From Mycobacterium sp. ST-F2 (GTDB lineage Bacteria; Actinomycetota; Actinomycetes; Mycobacteriales; Mycobacteriaceae): a stretch of DNA of 64,000 bases. The stretch lies in the NCBI RefSeq assembly GCF_001905655.1, contig NZ_JMHT01000031.1, positions 1-64,000 of the forward strand. Reading direction: 5' to 3'. The position numbers and the translations under genes are program-made. The notes beneath the pieces are model-generated. The model was not told where the DNA came from, did not search any database, and saw only the letters and a program-made list of their open reading frames with translations. This document shows positions 1 to 10,001 of the stretch, in pieces; within the stretch, counting starts at the first letter, position 1, and each line of letters starts with the position of its first letter.

Positions 1-2
1 GG

Positions 3-617
3 TCGCCGGCCATTCGCATCGCGGGCCGCCGGGTGCTGGAGCTGACGGGCCTGGGCGTCGATGACGTCGACGCGGTGGACGTGTATTCGTGTTTCCCGTC
101 GGCGGTGCAAGTGGCCGCCCGCGAATTGGGTCTGGGCCTCGACGACCTACAGCGGCCCCTGACCGTTACCGGTGGGCTCACCTTCGCCGGTGGTCCGTGG
201 AACAACTACGTCACCCATTCGATCGCGACCATGGCCGAGCGGCTGGCCGCCCATCCCGGTCAGGTCGGGCTGATCACCGCCAACGGTGGGTATCTGACCA
301 AGCACAGCTTCGGGGTTTACAGCACCGAGCCGCCGGTACATGAATTCCGTTGGGCGGATGTGCAATCGGAGGTCGATGCGGAGCCGACGGTGGTGGCCGA
401 GGACGACTGGTCGGGCACTGGGACCGTCGAGGCCTGGACGACGCCGGTGACCCGTGAGGGCGCTCCGGAGAAGGTGTTCGTCGCGGTCCGCACACCCAGC
501 GGCAGCCGGGCGCTGGCGGTCATCACCGATGCCTCGCAGGCCGAGGCCAGCACCCGCGAAGACCTCGCCGGCGCCAAGGTCACGGTCAACGCGGACGGGA
601 CCGCCGGGCTGGAGTAG
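3..617 (+). CDS. Acetyl-CoA acetyltransferase/thiolase-like protein, C-terminal part
   Basis: The reading frame is open from the left edge, so this is the C-terminal ~204 residues of a longer protein whose start lies outside the window. The segment DVYSCFPSAVQ, followed by a glycine-rich stretch (TGGLTFAGGPWNNY) and ITANGGYLTKHSFG, is typical of the C-terminal lobe of SCP2/thiolase-like acyl-CoA acetyltransferases, here with an extra C-terminal beta domain. From memory it resembles M. tuberculosis Rv1867, and the next gene resembles Rv1869c, so the synteny is consistent. The family acts in acyl-CoA thiolysis or condensation, but the substrate cannot be read from the sequence. It ends 5 bp from the convergent flavoprotein gene. 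Confidence 0.75.
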   Translation, partial: SPAIRIAGRRVLELTGLGVDDVDAVDVYSCFPSAVQVAARELGLGLDDLQRPLTVTGGLTFAGGPWNNYVTHSIATMAERLAAHPGQVGLITANGGYLTKHSFGVYSTEPPVHEFRWADVQSEVDAEPTVVAEDDWSGTGTVEAWTTPVTREGAPEKVFVAVRTPSGSRALAVITDASQAEASTREDLAGAKVTVNADGTAGLE

Positions 618-622
618 CCGGG

Positions 623-2074
623 TCAGGCCGCCAGGTCCGACAGGTTGACCGACGGATCGGCGAGCGCGCCGACATCGACCGGGCGCTGGGACCGGATGAT
701 CTTCTTGATGTCGTCAAGGCCTTCCCAGATGTTGACGTTCATGCCGGCCAGTACGCGGTGGCCGCCGTCGAGCCAGAACATGGTGAATTCGCGTGTGCCG
801 AGATCGCCGCGGGTCACCGACGCCTGATACTGCGGTGCGTAGCCGACGTACTCCATGCCGAGGTCGTACTGGTCGGTGAAGAAGTACGGCAGTTCGTCGT
901 AACTGCCGGGGTCACCGAGCATTCCGTCGACGGCCACGGCGGGCTGCTTGAGCGCATTGGCCCAGTGCTCGGTGCGGATCGGGACACCGAACAGCGGGTG
1001 TTCGGCGGCCGCGATGTCACCCACGGCGTAGATGTCGGCGTCGCTGGTGACCAGAGATTCGTCGACTGCGAGGCCGCCGTCGGCGATGACGAGGCCGGAG
1101 CGCTCGGCGAATTCGACGTTCGGCATGGCGCCCACGGCGACGAGCACCGCGTCCGCAGCGACGGTTGTCCCGTCGCCGAGTCGCAGGCCTGTCGCCGTGC
1201 CGTCGGTGGTCGTGATTTCGTCGACCGTCGTACCCAGCCGCAGATCGACGCCGTTGTCCCGGTGCAGACCGGCGAACACCTCGCCGGCTTCCCGGCCCAG
1301 GGAAGCCAGCAGCGGCAGCGCGGCGGATTCCACGACGGTGACCTCAGCGCCCAGCCCGCGGGCACTGGCCGCGACTTCGAGCCCGATCCAGCCGGCTCCG
1401 ATGATCGCCAGCCGCCGGCCGTCGGTCAGTTGCTCCAACAGTGCGGTGGCGTCGTCGACGGTGCGCAGGAAATAGACCCCGTGGGCGTCCGCGCCGGGGA
1501 TCGGGGGTTTCCGGGCACGAGATCCGGTGGCCAGCAGCAATTTGTCGTAGTGCTCGTGATCGCCGTCGTTGAAGGCCACCATGTGCGCCGTGCGATCCAG
1601 CGTGGTGATCTCTGTGCCCAGCCGCAGGTCGACGTCGTGCTCGGCGTACCAGCTCTTGGGCTGCACCGTGAATTCCTCGATGGTCTTCTTGCCTGCCATG
1701 AACTCCTTCGACAGCGGCGGGCGTTCGTACGGCAGCCGGTCCTCGGCGCCGAACAACACCACCTGACCTCCAAAATCCTTGTTGCGCAGGGCTTCCGCGG
1801 CCTTGGCGCCCGCCAGCCCGCCGCCGAAGGCCGCGATCATGGTGCGGCGTTCAGCTTTCAGCACGGCTGTGGGCGTGCGCAGCCCGCTCCGGAACAACTC
1901 GCGGGCGGCGGCGACCGCAGTGGTCGCAGCGATGGGCTTGCTCGCGAGCATGCAGAGCGACAGCAGTTTGAACAGCGGCATCGGCTTGTCGCGCAGCGTT
2001 ATCCCGGCGTCGTCGGCATACGTGGTACCGGCTGCGTCGAGCAACCGCGCGACGACCTGTCGATCCCGTGCCAT
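623..2074 (-). CDS. FAD-dependent NAD(P)H:ferredoxin reductase fused to a truncated DNA-glycosylase-like N-terminus
   Basis: Residues ~85-483 form a ferredoxin/rubredoxin reductase-type flavoprotein: GGLAGAKAAEAL (FAD Rossmann motif), LPYERPPLSKE, LLLATGSRARKPP, a second Rossmann motif AIIGAGWIGLEVAA for NAD(P)H, and AVGDIAAAEHP (FAD). Such enzymes pass electrons to ferredoxins serving P450s and dioxygenases. Residues 1-84, starting MARDRQVVARLL and containing GTTYADDAGITLRDKP, do not belong to that family. They look like the N-terminus of an endonuclease III/HhH-type protein, which in M. tuberculosis is the separate neighbouring gene Rv1870c (from memory). The usual reductase N-terminus with strand beta-1 is missing, and the frame runs directly from glycosylase-like to reductase sequence near 1826. 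A deletion fusing two neighbours is the simplest reading. The start at 2074 has GGAGG just upstream; an extension to 2155 is less likely. Confidence 0.85.
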   Translation of the reverse strand: MARDRQVVARLLDAAGTTYADDAGITLRDKPMPLFKLLSLCMLASKPIAATTAVAAARELFRSGLRTPTAVLKAERRTMIAAFGGGLAGAKAAEALRNKDFGGQVVLFGAEDRLPYERPPLSKEFMAGKKTIEEFTVQPKSWYAEHDVDLRLGTEITTLDRTAHMVAFNDGDHEHYDKLLLATGSRARKPPIPGADAHGVYFLRTVDDATALLEQLTDGRRLAIIGAGWIGLEVAASARGLGAEVTVVESAALPLLASLGREAGEVFAGLHRDNGVDLRLGTTVDEITTTDGTATGLRLGDGTTVAADAVLVAVGAMPNVEFAERSGLVIADGGLAVDESLVTSDADIYAVGDIAAAEHPLFGVPIRTEHWANALKQPAVAVDGMLGDPGSYDELPYFFTDQYDLGMEYVGYAPQYQASVTRGDLGTREFTMFWLDGGHRVLAGMNVNIWEGLDDIKKIIRSQRPVDVGALADPSVNLSDLAA

Positions 2075-2111
2075 ACCTCCACGAGTACCCGGCCGCGGGG
2101 CGCGCAAACGC

Positions 2112-2444
2112 TTACTTGGGTGGCAGCGTGCCCGCGTACCCGACGCCCCGGTCAACCCAGGTCTGCAGCTGCCGCTTGGTTTTCAGGCCGTCGGGTGCCA
2201 CCCGCAACCAACCGCGCATCTCCCGGCCACCCATCACCATCAGTCCGACGTGCTTGCGTTCCAGCAACTTCTCGGTGTCGTCCGGCGCAACGCGCACCAG
2301 CAGACCACCGTCGTGGCTGGCCGCCACCGACATGTTGCCGCTCACCAGGAAGGCCAGCCCGCCGAACATCCGCTTTTCTTCGATGCCACCGACCGGGCCG
2401 ACCAACTCGCGGATCCGGTTGGCCAGATCCTCGTCATAGGCCAT
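2112..2444 (-). CDS. TfoX N-terminal domain protein
   Basis: This 110-residue protein has the TfoX N-terminal fold signature: an opening helix, then EEKRMFGGLAFLVSGNMSVAA and a C-terminal helix with GREMRGWLRV. TfoX regulates competence in gammaproteobacteria, but stand-alone TfoX_N proteins in actinobacteria have no established role. The ATG at 2444 (MAYDEDLANRI) is preferred to one three codons upstream because the conserved region begins there. Its start is only 23 bp from the divergent ABC permease gene, so the two promoters must overlap or lie inside the neighbouring genes. It sits upstream of, and on the same strand as, the fused reductase gene, separated by 37 bp, so the two may be cotranscribed. 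Confidence 0.8.
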   Translation of the reverse strand: MAYDEDLANRIRELVGPVGGIEEKRMFGGLAFLVSGNMSVAASHDGGLLVRVAPDDTEKLLERKHVGLMVMGGREMRGWLRVAPDGLKTKRQLQTWVDRGVGYAGTLPPK

Positions 2445-2467
2445 AGCTAACACGTTAGATTCCTCAG

Positions 2468-3517
2468 GTGCTGATCGCGGCGTTACGGGACCTGCAGTGG
2501 CGGCGGCGCCGATTTCTCATCGCGGTCGTCGGTACGTCGTTCGTGTTCGCGATGACCCTGGTGCTCACCGGGTTGGCCAACGGTTTTCGGGTGGAGGCCG
2601 GCAACACCGTCAACTCCCTGGGTATCGATCACTTCATGATCCAGAACGGCGCGGCCGGGCCGTTCCTGGGCTCGTCACCGTTCGCGCAGACCGAAGTTGA
2701 ACGCGCACAGAAGCTTCCGGGAGTGCAGGCGGCCGCCGCGGTCGTCTACGCGGGCACCACGGCGCTCGACAACGGCACGCCGCGGACGATGAATCTGTTC
2801 GGCGCACCGACGGGCGGGCCGGGCATGCCGGAGATGTCGCAGGGTCGTCCGCCCGCCACTCCGGACGAGATCGCGGTGTCGTCGACGCTGGGCCGCAAGA
2901 TCGGCGACCAGATGCACATCGCCTCCCACAACCTGCAGGTCGTGGGGATCGTGAACAACTCGACGGTCTTGGCGCAGCAGCCCAATCTGTTCCTGACGAC
3001 GCTCGGCGCACAGCGTCTCGTCTACGGCGGGCAGCCCGTGATCGCGTCGGTCGGCATCCGGGGTAACCCGACCAAGGCGCTCGACGGTTACCGCCTGGTG
3101 GACCGGCACGGCGCCATCGACGACATGATGCGGCCGCTGAAAGTCGCGGTCGATGCCATCAGCATCATGGCCGTCCTGCTGTGGGTGGTGGCCGCAACGA
3201 TCATCGGCATGTTCATCTACATGTCCGCGATGGAACGGACCCGCGATTTCGCGGTGTTCAAAGCCGTTGGGGTGAAGACGAAATCGATGATGGCCGGGCT
3301 GGCGATGCAGGCCGTGTTCGTCGCCGTGTTCTCCGCGGCGATCGGCGTGCTGCTGGCGATGGTGCTCGGGCCGATGTTCCCGATGCGGGTGGACGTGCCG
3401 GCCGGCGCTTATCTGTTACTGCCGGTGGTGGCCATCACCATCGGGCTGATCGCGAGCCTGGCGGGCATGCGTAGAGCGGTGACGATCGATCCAGCGATGG
3501 CATTCGGGGGGCCATAG
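2468..3517 (+). CDS. ABC transporter permease, FtsX/MacB type
   Basis: The 349-residue protein has one N-terminal membrane helix (residues ~14-37, FLIAVVGTSFVFAMTLVLTG), a periplasm-facing domain of ~190 residues and three C-terminal helices starting near residue 230, the FtsX-like permease layout. The family moves lipids, lipoproteins or drugs outward, or transmits mechanical force. It closely resembles M. tuberculosis Rv0072 in length and sequence as recalled, including the terminal DPAMAFGGP. Older glutamine-transport labels for Rv0072 are not supported by this architecture. It starts with GTG and is followed after 3 bp by its ATPase gene, so the two form an operon. No membrane-fusion protein gene is nearby. 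Confidence 0.85.
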   Translation: MLIAALRDLQWRRRRFLIAVVGTSFVFAMTLVLTGLANGFRVEAGNTVNSLGIDHFMIQNGAAGPFLGSSPFAQTEVERAQKLPGVQAAAAVVYAGTTALDNGTPRTMNLFGAPTGGPGMPEMSQGRPPATPDEIAVSSTLGRKIGDQMHIASHNLQVVGIVNNSTVLAQQPNLFLTTLGAQRLVYGGQPVIASVGIRGNPTKALDGYRLVDRHGAIDDMMRPLKVAVDAISIMAVLLWVVAATIIGMFIYMSAMERTRDFAVFKAVGVKTKSMMAGLAMQAVFVAVFSAAIGVLLAMVLGPMFPMRVDVPAGAYLLLPVVAITIGLIASLAGMRRAVTIDPAMAFGGP

Positions 3518-3520
3518 ACC

Positions 3521-4537
3521 ATGAGCGGCTTACAGATTCGTGATCTGGTGGTGGAATACGGCAAGGGCGCCGACAAGGTCAGGCCCATCGACAATTTCGA
3601 ACTGGAGCTGTCGGCAGGATCCCTGGCGATCCTGCTGGGGCCCAGCGGTTGTGGGAAGACGACGTTGTTGTCGTGCATGGGCGGGATCCTCAAGCCCACG
3701 TCGGGTCAGATCCTGTTCGATGGTGTCGACGTCACCACCCTCGGACCCAAGGCGCTGACCGACTATCGCCGCAACACCGTCGGCATCGTGTTCCAGGCGT
3801 TCAATCTGGTGCCCAGCCTGACGGCCGCCGAGAACGTCATGGTGCCGATGCGGGCAGCGGGCATGAGCCGCGGTGCGGCCCGTCAGCGCGCCGCGGAACT
3901 GCTCGACCGGGTCGGTCTGTCACACCGGATGACGCACCGCCCCGGTGACATGTCGGGAGGACAGCAGCAGCGCGTCGCGGTGGCTCGGGCCATCGCCCTG
4001 GACCCGCCGCTGATCCTGGCCGACGAGCCGACAGCGCACCTGGACTTCATTCAGGTCGAGGAGGTGCTGCGGCTCATCCGGGAGTTGGCGGACGATCGCG
4101 TCGTGGTGGTCGCCACCCATGACAGCCGGATGCTGCCACTGGCCGATCGCGTCGTCGAACTCGTCCCGACGGTCGCCACCACCGACCGCGAACCCGAGGT
4201 CTTCGAGCTCGAGGCGGGCGATCTGGTGTTCGAGCAGACCACCATCGGGGACCTGATCTACGTGGTCAAGGAAGGCCGCTTCGAGATCACCCGCGAGATG
4301 CCGGACGGCGAGACCATGCTGCTGTTCACCGCAGGACCCGGCGAGTACTTCGGTGAGATCGGGCCGCTGTTCGGGATTCCGCGCACGGCGACGGTCCGCG
4401 CCCTCACCGACGGGGTCGTCATCGGTTACACCGTGAAGGATTTCCGGGCGCGGCTCGGCCCCGATCGCATCCACGAACTCATCGAGCACCGCGAGATCCA
4501 TCTGGCCGAGGTACCGCCGTCGGCCGATATTGCCTGA
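3521..4537 (+). CDS. ABC transporter ATPase with C-terminal cyclic-nucleotide-binding-like domain
   Basis: Residues 1-215 form a LolD/MacB-class ATPase: Walker [11 protein letters not shown]-loop [11 protein letters not shown], signature [14 protein letters not shown], Walker B LILADEPT, and H-loop THDSRML. Residues ~225-330 resemble a cyclic-nucleotide-binding (Crp-type) domain, including [17 protein letters not shown], which matches the phosphate-binding cassette pattern. This two-domain form matches M. tuberculosis Rv0073 as recalled. It powers the permease encoded immediately upstream. The regulatory domain suggests transport is gated by cAMP or another ligand, which is inference. A strong inverted repeat follows the gene and probably terminates it and the convergent lon gene. 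Confidence 0.85.
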   Translation: MSGLQIRDLVVEYGKGADKVRPIDNFELELSAGSLAILLGPSGCGKTTLLSCMGGILKPTSGQILFDGVDVTTLGPKALTDYRRNTVGIVFQAFNLVPSLTAAENVMVPMRAAGMSRGAARQRAAELLDRVGLSHRMTHRPGDMSGGQQQRVAVARAIALDPPLILADEPTAHLDFIQVEEVLRLIRELADDRVVVVATHDSRMLPLADRVVELVPTVATTDREPEVFELEAGDLVFEQTTIGDLIYVVKEGRFEITREMPDGETMLLFTAGPGEYFGEIGPLFGIPRTATVRALTDGVVIGYTVKDFRARLGPDRIHELIEHREIHLAEVPPSADIA

Positions 4538-4560
4538 GACTCAGGCCGGCCCATCTGACG

Positions 4561-4618
4561 CGAGCAGACCCAAATGTCCCACCACCGTGAGGTGGGCAGG
4601 AGCATTTGGGTCTGCTCG
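4561..4618. terminator. Bidirectional terminator-like palindrome between the ABC operon and lon
   Basis: Perfect 16-bp arms at 4561-4576 (cgagcagacccaaatg) and 4603-4618 flank a region that contains a further small inverted repeat (cccacc/ggtggg). It lies between two convergent stop codons and has no T-run, as is common for mycobacterial terminators. Arms beginning cgagcagac recall an interspersed mycobacterial palindrome family, from memory. Confidence 0.7.
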
Positions 4619-4624
4619 CAGGGG

Positions 4625-6979
<2,355 letters not shown>

Positions 6980-6992
6980 CCGTACCTCCAAA

Positions 6993-7013
6993 GTTGAATC
7001 TCCTGCGCTCAAC
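6993..7013 (-). promoter_or_regulatory. HAIR-like operator (HspR site) of lon
   Basis: Read on the minus strand the site is GTTGAGC-N7-ATTCAAC, with exactly the 7-7-7 geometry of the HAIR consensus CTTGAGT-N7-ACTCAAG bound by the heat-shock repressor HspR. It ends 3 bp before the Shine-Dalgarno sequence of lon. In Streptomyces lon belongs to the HspR regulon, so the placement fits. Binding itself is inferred. Confidence 0.6.
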
Positions 7014-7692
7014 CTTTGGGGTCGCGGTTTTGTTCCGGCGCTGCCGTCCGGTGTGTTCTACATCGCTCAGAGCAGAAAACAGGGAGCCTGCCGTCTCGGG
7101 GGTAACGGCAGGCTCCCGTGAGTAATAGTGAAACACCGGGACGGCGCGGTTCGGCGTACTGATACCGAAGAGTGACGTCGCAGTTGGCTAACGGTTGAGA
7201 CTCAGAACAGGGCTCAGGGCCGGAAAGCCGCTTCGTACAACCCTTCATGGTGTCGGCGAATTCGTCGACGGGGCCGTCGATGGGCACGTCCGGTGCGACG
7301 GCCGAAATGGGCAGCGCCGCAACAGGGGCGGGCGCGACGCCCCACTCGCTGAGCCAACCACCCAGCTGTGCCGACGATGTCGCATAGACGATGCGGCCCA
7401 GGCCGACCCAGGCGTGCGCGGCCGAGCACATCGGACAGTGCTCGCCGGAGGTGTACGTCACCGCGGCGGCCCGCTGCGCCGGATCGAGATTGGTTGCGGC
7501 CCAACGGGCTATGGCGAACTCGGGATGCTGTGTCTGGTCGCCGCCGGAGACCCGGTTGCGGTCCTCGAAGACCACCACGCCGTCGGCGTCCACCAGGAGC
7601 GAGCCGAATGGTTGGTCACCGTCGTCCAGCGCCTCGCGGGCCAGTTCGACGCAGCGGTTCAGGTAGCGAAGATCATCGGCAGTGACGGTCAT
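7009..7692 (-). CDS. Nucleoside/cytidine-type deaminase with frameshifted, extended C-terminus
   Basis: The frame encodes a zinc-dependent deaminase: HPEFAIARWA supplies the His and catalytic Glu, and EHCPMCSAAHAW supplies the two Cys ligands, as in guanine/cytosine/tRNA-type deaminases. The enzyme core is complete through residue ~150 (VDEFADTMKG). After that the protein should end as LYEAAFRP-stop, but that ending is found in another frame, stopping at 7214. The annotated frame instead runs on for about 75 residues of low-complexity, Arg-rich sequence through a terminator hairpin and into the lon leader. A one-base deletion near 7238-7245 explains this, either a real mutation or a sequencing error. 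The start is ATG at 7692. Confidence 0.75.
   Translation of the reverse strand: MTVTADDLRYLNRCVELAREALDDGDQPFGSLLVDADGVVVFEDRNRVSGGDQTQHPEFAIARWAATNLDPAQRAAAVTYTSGEHCPMCSAAHAWVGLGRIVYATSSAQLGGWLSEWGVAPAPVAALPISAVAPDVPIDGPVDEFADTMKGCTKRLSGPEPCSESQPLANCDVTLRYQYAEPRRPGVSLLLTGACRYPRDGRLPVFCSERCRTHRTAAPEQNRDPKG
7082..7117 (-). terminator. Terminator hairpin after the original deaminase stop
   Basis: Perfect 13-bp arms, gggagcctgccgt (7082-7094) and its complement at 7105-7117, enclose a 10-nt loop. The hairpin lies ~97 bp beyond the expected deaminase stop at 7214 and before lon. It makes sense as a terminator only if translation normally ends at 7214, which supports reading the longer frame as a frameshift. 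Confidence 0.7.
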
Positions 7693-7811
7693 GGTGTGGA
7701 TATTACGTAGGGCGCCGGAAATTCAGCCGTTCGGCGGACATCCATCGAACAGAATGGCAGGCCGTGCCGACCTAAGATTGCCCGGTCAATCCAGCCGGAG
7801 GGTTTGCGTCA

Positions 7812-10001
7812 GTGGCCACGACCTCGCAGCATCACCTGCTGCGCCGTGCCGACAACATCGGGTTACTGATGCGCCACACCGCGAACGTCGGTATCGGCGT
7901 GATCGGGCTGGTCGGCTCGGATGCCCAGCCGCCGGGCCGCTGGCTGCTCGGCGGGTTGTGTCTGTGGTCGCTCTACCGGATCTCGACGCGATCCCTCCGA
8001 CCGGTGTGGTCCGCTGCGGACCTGGTGGTGACATTGGTGATCTGCACGGCCATCCCGGTGCTGGCACCCGACCCGGATTTCTTCGCGTCGAACAGCGCGC
8101 CGCAGGCGGTCGCCGGGACCGCTGTCGTCAGTTTTTCGGTGTGCCTGCCGGCACGGTTCACCCTGCCCATGACGGGTGCGATCGCCGCGGCCTATGCGGT
8201 GGGGGCGGCCGGGGTGTTGGGCTGGGACCGCGTCTGGTCGGTTCCGGCGTTGTATTACTTTGCGCTGCAGTGGGTTACCGCGGGCCTGATTCGGCTCATG
8301 CTGTTGCGGGTCGCCGCGGTGGCAGACCAGGCCAGGGATGCCCGTGAGGCGGTGGAGATCGGGCATCAGGTGCAGCAGGCGGTCCGCAGTTTTCAGCGCG
8401 AGCAGCTGGCCCTGCTGCACGACACTGCCGCGTCGACGTTGTTGATGGTCGGCCAGGGTGTGGCGGTGTCGCGGCAGCGATTGGCTATGCAGGCCCGCCG
8501 CGACCTGCGTCTGTTGCACGACGGGCCGTGGCAGGGGACGCACTCGCGGATGGAAGTCGTTGGCGCCCTGCGGGAAGCGCTGGCTTTTGCCCGCACCGAC
8601 GTCGTGTTCGCGGGCGTACCGGAGCTGTGGGTCGACGGCATGGTGGGGCGGGTTCTTGTCGCCGCCGCCCGCGAGACATTGAACAACGTCGACCGCCACG
8701 CGGCCGCGACCCTGGTCGAGGTGGACGTCGCGGCGGGCCGCATCACCGTCACCGATGACGGCACCGGTTTCGACCCCGCGACGGTCAGGTCGGGCCGCGG
8801 TCTGGCCGCGTCGATCATCGGCCGGATGCGGGATATCGGCGGTGATGCGCGGGTCGCTTCGGCGCCAGGGGAGGGCGCCAGAGTCGACTTGGTGTGGACC
8901 TCGGGTGCCCAGGATCAGCAGTCGGTCGATCTGACCGACATCGAGCATGTCATCGGACGCTGCCGGTTCATCTACGGCGCCGTACTCGTGGCCTACGCGG
9001 TGGTCAACGTGTTGGTGACCGCGCCGTTTCGTACCGGCTCGGTGGTGCAGTTGGCATCAGCGGCAGTGGGCGCATGCTGTGCACTCGGGGCGCTGCCGGT
9101 GTTGCGCGGCAGATGCCGCGTGCTGGTGCCGGTGCTGATCAGCGCCGCGGTGCTCGTGGTGCTCGTGAATTCGATGACAGCGCCGCCGGAAGTGCTGGGT
9201 TCACAAGGGGATTGGGTCCAGGCCGGGATCGGTTGGTGCGTACTGCCGGTGCTGCTCGGGCTGCCCGTGCGGTGGGCCTGCGGAATCCTCGCCGGCATCT
9301 GGACACTCGGCGGGGTCCTGGAATTGATCCGCCACCCGGTGCCCGAATCGTGGCTCAATGTCGGCCTGGGGACCGGCAGCATCCTGGCCGTCCAGTTGTT
9401 CGCGTTGCTTTACGGCCTGCTGCTGCGCGACGTGGCGAGAGATGTGCGCGGCGACGTGGTGGCACACCGGAACTTGGTGGCGCGTGAACGCATCGAGCAG
9501 GCCGTCGCCGACGACTACCGCCGCCGGTACGCCACGCTGGTCGGCAACGTGGTGCCGTTGCTCGAGTTGTTGGGCACCGATGCGCCCGTCGACAGCGGGG
9601 TACAGCGCCGCGCCCGGGCCGAAACACGGCGCCTCCGGGCCCTGTTCGAGGAATCGAAGACGTACGACCACCCGACCCTCATGCAGCTGCGCCCGTTCTT
9701 CGACGCCGCGGAGGCGCGCGGTGTCGAAGTGTCGGTTGCCGTCAGCGGCGACCTGCCGGTCCCCGTCTCCGACGAACCGTCATCGTTGGCCGGTCCGGTC
9801 CGGTGCGCGCTGGGGTTCGACATGGCGTCGGCGCAGGTGGTGCTGACCGTAATGCCGGAGGGCCTGATCTTCAGTGCGGTGTGTCGCGAGGTCGGTGACG
9901 TCGGCGCGATGTCCGCGGCGTTGGACCGGTACCCAGGTACCGACGTGACCGTCGCCGGCGACACCGTCTGGCTCACCGCCATGGAGAAGGCGTTGTCGTG
10001 A
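7812..10001 (+). CDS. Two-part NarL-class sensor histidine kinase with degenerate second half
   Basis: The 729-residue protein has two membrane blocks. Residues ~1-170 hold about six membrane helices. Residues ~190-215 carry an H-box (EQLALLHDTAASTLL), followed by an ATPase domain with N-box ETLNNVDRHAAA, G1 box TDDGTGFDPATV and G2-like SGRGLAASIIGRM, so the first half is a complete HisKA_3/NarX-like kinase. From residue ~380 a second set of membrane helices follows. It ends in a long helix (ARERIEQAVADDYRRRY) with no phosphorylatable His in the expected place and a tail without recognisable N or G boxes. The gene starts with GTG and ends one base before the convergent response-regulator gene. 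Its likely partners are the two LuxR-type regulators that follow. Confidence 0.75.
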   Translation: MATTSQHHLLRRADNIGLLMRHTANVGIGVIGLVGSDAQPPGRWLLGGLCLWSLYRISTRSLRPVWSAADLVVTLVICTAIPVLAPDPDFFASNSAPQAVAGTAVVSFSVCLPARFTLPMTGAIAAAYAVGAAGVLGWDRVWSVPALYYFALQWVTAGLIRLMLLRVAAVADQARDAREAVEIGHQVQQAVRSFQREQLALLHDTAASTLLMVGQGVAVSRQRLAMQARRDLRLLHDGPWQGTHSRMEVVGALREALAFARTDVVFAGVPELWVDGMVGRVLVAAARETLNNVDRHAAATLVEVDVAAGRITVTDDGTGFDPATVRSGRGLAASIIGRMRDIGGDARVASAPGEGARVDLVWTSGAQDQQSVDLTDIEHVIGRCRFIYGAVLVAYAVVNVLVTAPFRTGSVVQLASAAVGACCALGALPVLRGRCRVLVPVLISAAVLVVLVNSMTAPPEVLGSQGDWVQAGIGWCVLPVLLGLPVRWACGILAGIWTLGGVLELIRHPVPESWLNVGLGTGSILAVQLFALLYGLLLRDVARDVRGDVVAHRNLVARERIEQAVADDYRRRYATLVGNVVPLLELLGTDAPVDSGVQRRARAETRRLRALFEESKTYDHPTLMQLRPFFDAAEARGVEVSVAVSGDLPVPVSDEPSSLAGPVRCALGFDMASAQVVLTVMPEGLIFSAVCREVGDVGAMSAALDRYPGTDVTVAGDTVWLTAMEKALS

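Noticed and set aside
758..2446. 562-codon frame antisense to the fused reductase
   Set aside because: It is an antisense shadow of a clear flavoprotein.
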